From: Sporichthya brevicatena
Lineage (GTDB): Bacteria > Actinomycetota > Actinomycetes > Sporichthyales > Sporichthyaceae
NCBI RefSeq assembly: GCF_039525035.1
Contig: NZ_BAAAHE010000030.1
Coordinates: forward strand, 29,696-93,695
Length of the DNA: 64,000 bases
Direction: 5' to 3'
The notes beneath the pieces were generated by a model that did no database searches, was not told the origin of the DNA, and saw only the letters and a program-made list of their open reading frames with translations. Shown piece by piece: positions 59,456 to 64,000 of the stretch. Position 1 is the first letter of the stretch. Each line of letters starts with the position of its first letter. Both the position numbers and the translations under genes were made by a program.

Positions 59456-60494
59456 CGGTCGGGACCTCGACCGTCACCGCCTGGCCCCACGGCCCGGACA
59501 TCGAGCCGCGCACCAGGCGCAGCCGGACGTCGTAGACGCCACCGCGTTCCAGCGCGAACTGCGCCGACCGCGCACGTTCCTTCGTCGCCACCGGCGCGGG
59601 CGCGTCGACCCGCCGGACCTGGACGGCCGCGCTGGTCACGGCCTGCGGGGACCACCGGACCGTGACCTTGCGGCCCGTGATCGACACCTCCGGCCGCTGG
59701 GTGAAGGTCCACCGGGTGGCGATCGGGATCTGCGGCTCCGTCGGCAGCACCCCGACGCGGGCGAGCTCCTCGGCGATCCGGCGCGCGATCATCCCCTCGC
59801 CGGCGGACGTCGGGTGCAGACCGTCCCAGGTGTGCTCAGCCGGCGACCACCCCTGGGTGGTTCGCGCGACGGTGACCGGCGAGCGGCGGGTGGTGAGCCG
59901 GGTCGCGAGCCGGGGGAGCCGGGCGTTGTACTCGGCGGCGGCGGCGTTGATTCGGTCGCGGTCGGCGACGCGGTCGGCGGGCAGCACCGGCGAGATCACG
60001 ATGCGCACGTCGCGCTTGGCCGTCCGCACCTGCTTCACCCAGGCGCGTAGCGAAGCCTCGATCTGGTCGGGCGTCTGTCCGCGGCGCAGGTCGTTGACGC
60101 CCGCCTCGAGGACGATGACGTCCGGCTGGTGCCGCGCGACCTCGGCCCCGATGGCGCCGACCATCTCCCGCAGCTGCCAGCCCGCGCGCGCGAAGTGGTC
60201 CTGGTCGAAGGCGGGGTCGGCGTAGGCCGCGCCCGCGAAGCCGGCCGGCCGGTACGGCGACCGCCACGACCCGACGAAGTCGAAGGGCTTGGCCTGGAGC
60301 CGGAACTCCTGCGCGAGCCGATACCGCCAGGTGTAGTCCCCGTGGCTGCCGTGCGTGATCGAGTCGCCGGTCAGGAGCAGCCGCACGGGCTGGCTGCCCG
60401 CCCGCGCCGGGGTGGCGGTGAGGGTCGCGGGGCCGACGGTGAACGCGCCGAACGCCGTGACGGCAGCGAGGAGGCCGAGGCCGATCCGGGACAC
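59427..60494 (-). CDS. Secreted SGNH/GDSL hydrolase with Fn3-like C-terminal domain
   Basis: Exported protein of 355 residues with a signal peptide (about 1-32), an SGNH hydrolase domain (block I GDSITHG with nucleophile Ser; VIVLEAGVNDLRRG; block V DGLHPTSAGEGMIA) and a C-terminal beta-rich domain (VTVRWSPQAVTSAAVQVRRVDAPAPV and TKERARSAQFALERGGVYDVRLRLV) of fibronectin-III style. It probably hydrolyses ester bonds of wall, lipid or polysaccharide outside. GTG start chosen at 60494; TACCAT ends six bases upstream, so leaderless. Its last 29 bases overlap the TspO gene in antisense. Confidence 0.88.
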   Translation of the reverse strand: MSRIGLGLLAAVTAFGAFTVGPATLTATPARAGSQPVRLLLTGDSITHGSHGDYTWRYRLAQEFRLQAKPFDFVGSWRSPYRPAGFAGAAYADPAFDQDHFARAGWQLREMVGAIGAEVARHQPDVIVLEAGVNDLRRGQTPDQIEASLRAWVKQVRTAKRDVRIVISPVLPADRVADRDRINAAAAEYNARLPRLATRLTTRRSPVTVARTTQGWSPAEHTWDGLHPTSAGEGMIARRIAEELARVGVLPTEPQIPIATRWTFTQRPEVSITGRKVTVRWSPQAVTSAAVQVRRVDAPAPVATKERARSAQFALERGGVYDVRLRLVRGSMSGPWGQAVTVEVPTVSSAPRSRR

Positions 60495-60646
60495 GCGGCG
60501 ATGGTAGGTGCCGAATCCGGCGAAGTGATCACCCTTCCGCTGAAAAGGTGGCCGGAAACCTGCGAATCGGCTGAATCGAGCCCCGTGGCGGCGCTCGGAC
60601 CGCCGGAGCACGACGGCAGAGTCGCCGTATCGGGCAGGATGGGGAC

Positions 60647-61672
60647 GTGTCGAAGAGTCGCCCGGTCCCGGTTCGTCTTGCTGCGGTCACGCTGACCGCG
60701 GCTTTGTCGGCCACCGCGATCCACACCACGGCGGTCGCCGGACCGGCGGACGATCCGCGGCCGAAGTACGGCTCCGAGCAGGTGCCGACCGGTGTCACCC
60801 CGCCGTCGCCGAAGTCCGGGTTCGCGGGCGACGTCGAGGACGTGCCAAGGGTTCGTGCGACCGCGCAGAACTTCGGTCGCCTCGCGTCGCGGAACGGGAT
60901 CGGCGTGCGGACCTACGTCGTCTCCGAGGAGTTCGGCAACGCCCGCACGCTGGACGTGTACACGCCGCGGCACCTGCGCGGTAAGAAGGGCAAGAAGGGC
61001 CGAACGGTCATCCTGGTCCACGGCGGTGACTGGCAGAAGGGCGACCGCATCGACCTCGAGCGGCACGCCGTCGACCTCGCCCGGCTCGGATTCGTCGTCG
61101 TCTCCGTGAACTACCGACTCGCCACCGAGGCGCCCTGGCCGGCGCAGCGGGACGACGTGAACGCCTCGATCCGCTACGTCCGGCAGAACGCGAAGCAGCT
61201 CAACGTCGACAACAAGCGGACCGTGCTGATCGGCTCGTCCGCCGGCGGGCAGATCGCGGCGAACGTCGCCACGTACGGATCGGGCAAGAAGCGGTTCCGG
61301 GGCCTGGTCACGCTCTCCGGGCTGATCAGTCCGCTCCACATGGCGAAGAAGGATCCGGCCTACTCCAACGGTGTGATCACGAGCATGCTGCTGCGCTGCC
61401 CGCTCGGTCAGTGCCGCGAGCAGTACCGGGACGCCAGCGCGATCACGCTCCTGGACCGCAAGGATCCGCCGGCGCTGCTGTTCCACTCCCTGAAGGAGCA
61501 GCCCTGGGGGCCGCAGCAGGCCAAGGACTTCGCGCGCGCCGGGCGGCTGCGGGGCGTCCCCGTCAAGCTCGTGCTCCTGCCGGGTCGCCAGCACGGGATC
61601 GACACGTGGACGAAGGTGTTCCCGACGCTGAAGAAGTGGCTCCTCGAACGGCTGGGCACCAAGGACCGTTAG
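60647..61672 (+). CDS. Secreted alpha/beta hydrolase (esterase, HSL-like)
   Basis: Exported protein of 341 residues with a signal peptide (about 1-31), linker, then an alpha/beta hydrolase: oxyanion HGGDWQKGDR, nucleophile Ser in LIGSSAGGQIA, His in LPGRQHGIDTW, and Asp region in LDRKDPPALLFHS. The HGGDW and GSSAGG pair places it near the hormone-sensitive-lipase/carboxylesterase group, where HGGGW is usual. GTG start 6 bases after CAGGAT, apparently leaderless. A close paralogue follows at 61804, sharing EE(F/Y)GNAR(T/A)LDVYTPR and GSSAGGQIAA, so this is a tandem duplication. Confidence 0.88.
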   Translation: MSKSRPVPVRLAAVTLTAALSATAIHTTAVAGPADDPRPKYGSEQVPTGVTPPSPKSGFAGDVEDVPRVRATAQNFGRLASRNGIGVRTYVVSEEFGNARTLDVYTPRHLRGKKGKKGRTVILVHGGDWQKGDRIDLERHAVDLARLGFVVVSVNYRLATEAPWPAQRDDVNASIRYVRQNAKQLNVDNKRTVLIGSSAGGQIAANVATYGSGKKRFRGLVTLSGLISPLHMAKKDPAYSNGVITSMLLRCPLGQCREQYRDASAITLLDRKDPPALLFHSLKEQPWGPQQAKDFARAGRLRGVPVKLVLLPGRQHGIDTWTKVFPTLKKWLLERLGTKDR

Positions 61673-61803
61673 GTCGGGATGTCCGGATACGTCCGGCCTG
61701 TCCCGGGTCCGTTCGGCTGATGTGCCGCTGAAAGCCGGACGATTCCGCGGCCCGCCCCCCACGATGACCGCGGGGGTGTTCAGGGGTGGGCACGAGAGTA
61801 GGA

Positions 61804-62817
61804 ATGCGTCAGGCCTGGGTGGCCGTCATCGCGCTGGCGACCGCGCTGTCGCTGCTGGTCGGGTCGGACGACTCGCCGGCCGCCGCGGGTGAGACCGCGC
61901 CCGGGCAGGTGGTCGTGGCCGAGACGGTCGCGAGCCAGACCTCCACCGGCGCCACCGACTCCGGCGACTCCGACCTCGCGGCGGCGGCCCCCGAGCCGAT
62001 TCTGCTCCCGCCCGTGACCGCTCCGGCCGACTTCGGCCTCCTCGCCTCCAAGGCCGGCGTCCGGGTGAAGACCCACGTCGTCTCGGAGGAGTACGGCAAC
62101 GCCCGCGCGCTTGACGTCTACACACCCCGTCAGTTGCGCGGACGGACCGGCCAGGCGCGGCCGACGATCGTCCTCGTCCACGGCGGGGGCTGGGTCAAGG
62201 GTGACCGCACCGACCTGGAGAAGCAGGCGGTTCAGCTCACGCAACTCGGCTACGTGGTGGTGTCGGTGAACTACCGCCTCGCCCAGCACGGGACGGCGGC
62301 CGAGCAGCGCGAGGACGTCCAGGCGGCGATCGCCTACGTGCGGAAGAACGCGTCGCGGCTGAACGTCGACCCGAAGCGCATGGTCCTCATCGGCAGCTCG
62401 GCCGGCGGCCAGATCGCCGCGAGCGTGGCCACGGCCGGCACCGGCCCGAACCGCTTCCGCGGACTCGTCACGCTGTCCGGGCTCCTCGACCCGTTCTACA
62501 TGGTGGGCACGAACCCGGACTACAGCGGCGGTGTCGTTCCCAACCTGCTGCTGCGCTGCCTGCCGATCGAGTGCCCGGACGAGTACCGGGCCGCCGCCGC
62601 GGTCAACCAGCTCGACCGAACTGACCCGCCGTCACTGCTGTTCCACTCCGCCAAGGAGCAGTCGTGGGGACCGGAGCAGGCCCAGGCCTTCCAACGTGCT
62701 GCCCACGCGGTCGGCGTGGACTCACGCCTGGTCGTGCTCCCGGGCCGCAAGCACGGCATCGCGCTGTGGAACCAGATCTTCCCGGTTCTGCGGGACTGGC
62801 TGGCCGAGCGCGTCTGA
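61804..62817 (+). CDS. Secreted alpha/beta hydrolase, tandem paralogue
   Basis: Exported protein of about 337 residues paralogous to 60647-61672, with EEYGNARALDVYTPRQLRG, oxyanion HGGGWVKGDR, nucleophile in LIGSSAGGQIAAS, and His in LPGRKHGIALW. The N-terminus is a signal helix with Ser/Ala-rich linker. Start uncertain: ATG at 61804 has a weak AGGA motif close by; GTG at 61786 is in frame and would add six residues. The last 96 bases overlap the opposite-strand hydrolase gene. Substrate unknown; likely an ester. Confidence 0.86.
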   Translation: MRQAWVAVIALATALSLLVGSDDSPAAAGETAPGQVVVAETVASQTSTGATDSGDSDLAAAAPEPILLPPVTAPADFGLLASKAGVRVKTHVVSEEYGNARALDVYTPRQLRGRTGQARPTIVLVHGGGWVKGDRTDLEKQAVQLTQLGYVVVSVNYRLAQHGTAAEQREDVQAAIAYVRKNASRLNVDPKRMVLIGSSAGGQIAASVATAGTGPNRFRGLVTLSGLLDPFYMVGTNPDYSGGVVPNLLLRCLPIECPDEYRAAAAVNQLDRTDPPSLLFHSAKEQSWGPEQAQAFQRAAHAVGVDSRLVVLPGRKHGIALWNQIFPVLRDWLAERV

Positions 62818-63999
62818 CCCGTTCGACCGGGGCGTCCGGCCCAGCTGGGCGCGGATCCAGCGCTGGGTGAAGTCGAAGAACTCACGGGCGCGGGGGGCCT
62901 GGTTCAGGTCGTGCCCCGCACCGGGGAGGACGTAGGCGTCCAGCACCGGCAGGTACGCCCCGAGGTGCCGGCGCTCGTCGGCGATCAGCTCCTCGGGGGT
63001 GTCGCACTGCGTGGCGCCGAAGCGCAGGCCGGTGACGTCGCCGGTCTCGGGAAGCGTGCGGTCCTCGTAGGGACGGGTCGCGGTGTCGAGCTGCGCGCCG
63101 GCGGGGAAGGGGTGGAAGTTCTCGCGGCAGAACAGACTGTCCTGCTCGCCGGCGACGAGCAGTACGGGGACGCGGATGTCGTGCTTCGTGGTGAGGATGT
63201 CGCGGAACTTCGCGAGCTCGGAGAAGGTGACGGTCGACTTCGTCGCCTCGTCGTGTGCGATCACCTCGGGGTCGGCCTCGGCGGGGGCGTAGAACGACTT
63301 GTAGCGCGTGTTCGGAAGGGTCGTCAGATAGCCCGGGTCCAGGCCGGCGTCGCGGAACTTCTCGTCGAACATCGCCGGGTACATGTTGCCCAGCGCGTTC
63401 GCCAGGGCCGTCGGGGCGCCCTTGCTGGAGGCCGCGGTGAACACCGCGGCGTCGACGTCGGAGTAGCGGCCGACCTCGAACCAGCCGGTCCAGGTCCCGT
63501 AGGAGTGACCGACGTAGACGACCTTGGAGAAGCGGCGGCCGTCCGAACGGCGGATCTCGCCGGTGCGGATCGCCTGCACGACCTCGTGGACCGAATGGGC
63601 GTTGCTGTCGATCGTGAGGTCGGTGGAGAGCGGCTTCGACGAGCGCGTTGACCCGACGCGGTCGATCGCCAGCGTCGCGAAGCCGGCCCGGTTCGCGGAG
63701 GCGACGTAGTTGTAGCGATCCGTCCCACCGGTGCGGTCGGGGAAGGACCAGTACCCGGCGTCGTAGGTGATGCCGTGGACGAGCAACTGGATCGCGGTCG
63801 CCCGCACACCCTTCGGTTCGCAGAGATCACCGACGATGCGCTGGTCCTTCGGTCCGCCCTCGGTCAGCGCGACGGCGACCTCGACCTGCCGGCAGGACGG
63901 ACCGGCCTCGGCGGCGATCGCGGTGCCGGGCGCGAGCAGCGTCAGCGCCGCCGCACCCGCGACTGTGTGCCGCACCCGTCGGGCCCGACCGCCAATCAT
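62722..63999 (-). CDS. Secreted alpha/beta hydrolase
   Basis: Exported protein of 425 residues with a signal peptide (about 1-29). The hydrolase fold shows VHGITYDAGYW near the oxyanion site, nucleophile Ser in VVYVGHSYGTWTGW, and His in VLPGAGHDLNQAP. It is not a close paralogue of the two preceding esterases. About 32 C-terminal residues lie antisense to the neighbouring esterase gene, a 96-base overlap; no earlier stop exists, so either the tail is real or it is a chance extension. The start lies one base from the window edge, so the promoter is not visible. Confidence 0.85.
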   Translation of the reverse strand: MIGGRARRVRHTVAGAAALTLLAPGTAIAAEAGPSCRQVEVAVALTEGGPKDQRIVGDLCEPKGVRATAIQLLVHGITYDAGYWSFPDRTGGTDRYNYVASANRAGFATLAIDRVGSTRSSKPLSTDLTIDSNAHSVHEVVQAIRTGEIRRSDGRRFSKVVYVGHSYGTWTGWFEVGRYSDVDAAVFTAASSKGAPTALANALGNMYPAMFDEKFRDAGLDPGYLTTLPNTRYKSFYAPAEADPEVIAHDEATKSTVTFSELAKFRDILTTKHDIRVPVLLVAGEQDSLFCRENFHPFPAGAQLDTATRPYEDRTLPETGDVTGLRFGATQCDTPEELIADERRHLGAYLPVLDAYVLPGAGHDLNQAPRAREFFDFTQRWIRAQLGRTPRSNGSDALGQPVPQNREDLVPQRDAVLAAREHDQA

Positions 64000-64000
64000 T

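Overview
The window is a very GC-rich chromosomal segment. It has short intergenic gaps, many start-stop overlaps (ATGA/GTGA), many GTG starts and several apparently leaderless promoters with a TANNNT box 6-8 bases before the start codon. Together with F420-type luciferase-like oxidoreductases, a mycofactocin-type SDR, an ANTAR regulator, a c-di-AMP riboswitch before an NlpC/P60 gene and a DUF222/13E12 HNH gene, this points to a soil-type actinobacterium. I cannot name the species from sequence alone. No rRNA, tRNA, prophage, transposase or CRISPR array was seen.

Layout. 0.1-6.4 kb: two AveC-like membrane proteins on either side of an orphan carboxyltransferase, a DUF1801 protein, a coiled-coil protein, a CobW GTPase and a small membrane protein. 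6.4-14.6 kb: a MarR regulator with a DUF3533-like permease, then a surface protein with a branched-chain-type ABC transporter (one LivF ATPase, a fused LivH-LivM permease, a lipoprotein receptor) and two small membrane proteins. 14.6-27 kb: an accessory catabolic block built around an IclR regulator and two Baeyer-Villiger monooxygenases. It continues with an FMN oxidoreductase, two SDRs (one BadH-like), an acyl-CoA ligase, a PhyH dioxygenase, a crotonase, a cyclase-family hydrolase, a VOC protein and an AMACR-like CoA-transferase. 27-35.5 kb: the opposite-strand arm with an LLM oxidoreductase, a mycofactocin SDR and a biotin-dependent acyl-CoA carboxylase pair, then a GntR regulator and a divergent NDP-forming acyl-CoA synthetase.

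35.5-44.4 kb: an ANTAR and a STAS regulatory protein, acetoacetyl-CoA synthetase, several LLM/F420 oxidoreductases and a DUF222-HNH gene preceded by palindromic repeats. 44.6-54.7 kb: cell-wall and signalling genes, namely NlpC/P60 under a c-di-AMP riboswitch, a Ser/Thr kinase divergent from an ECF-type sigma factor, a secreted protein, a lytic transglycosylase, a DUF4015 hydrolase, a REC-EAL protein, a hybrid histidine kinase and a CAP protein. 54.8-64 kb: an LPNTG surface protein, a DrrAB-type exporter, glutathione peroxidase, TspO, an SGNH hydrolase and three secreted alpha/beta hydrolases.

The most coherent unit is 14.6-35.5 kb. Both monooxygenase promoters carry the same perfect 17-bp palindrome exactly 6 bp upstream of the -35 box, and the IclR gene lies between them. 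My inference is a dedicated pathway for a cyclic, probably methyl-branched (terpenoid-like) ketone: ring oxygenation to a lactone, opening, CoA activation, 2-methylacyl-CoA handling (PhyH, AMACR), biotin-dependent carboxylation and beta-oxidation. The second strong non-coding signal is a palindromic repeat family shared between the DUF222-HNH upstream region and an intergenic hairpin 17 kb away.
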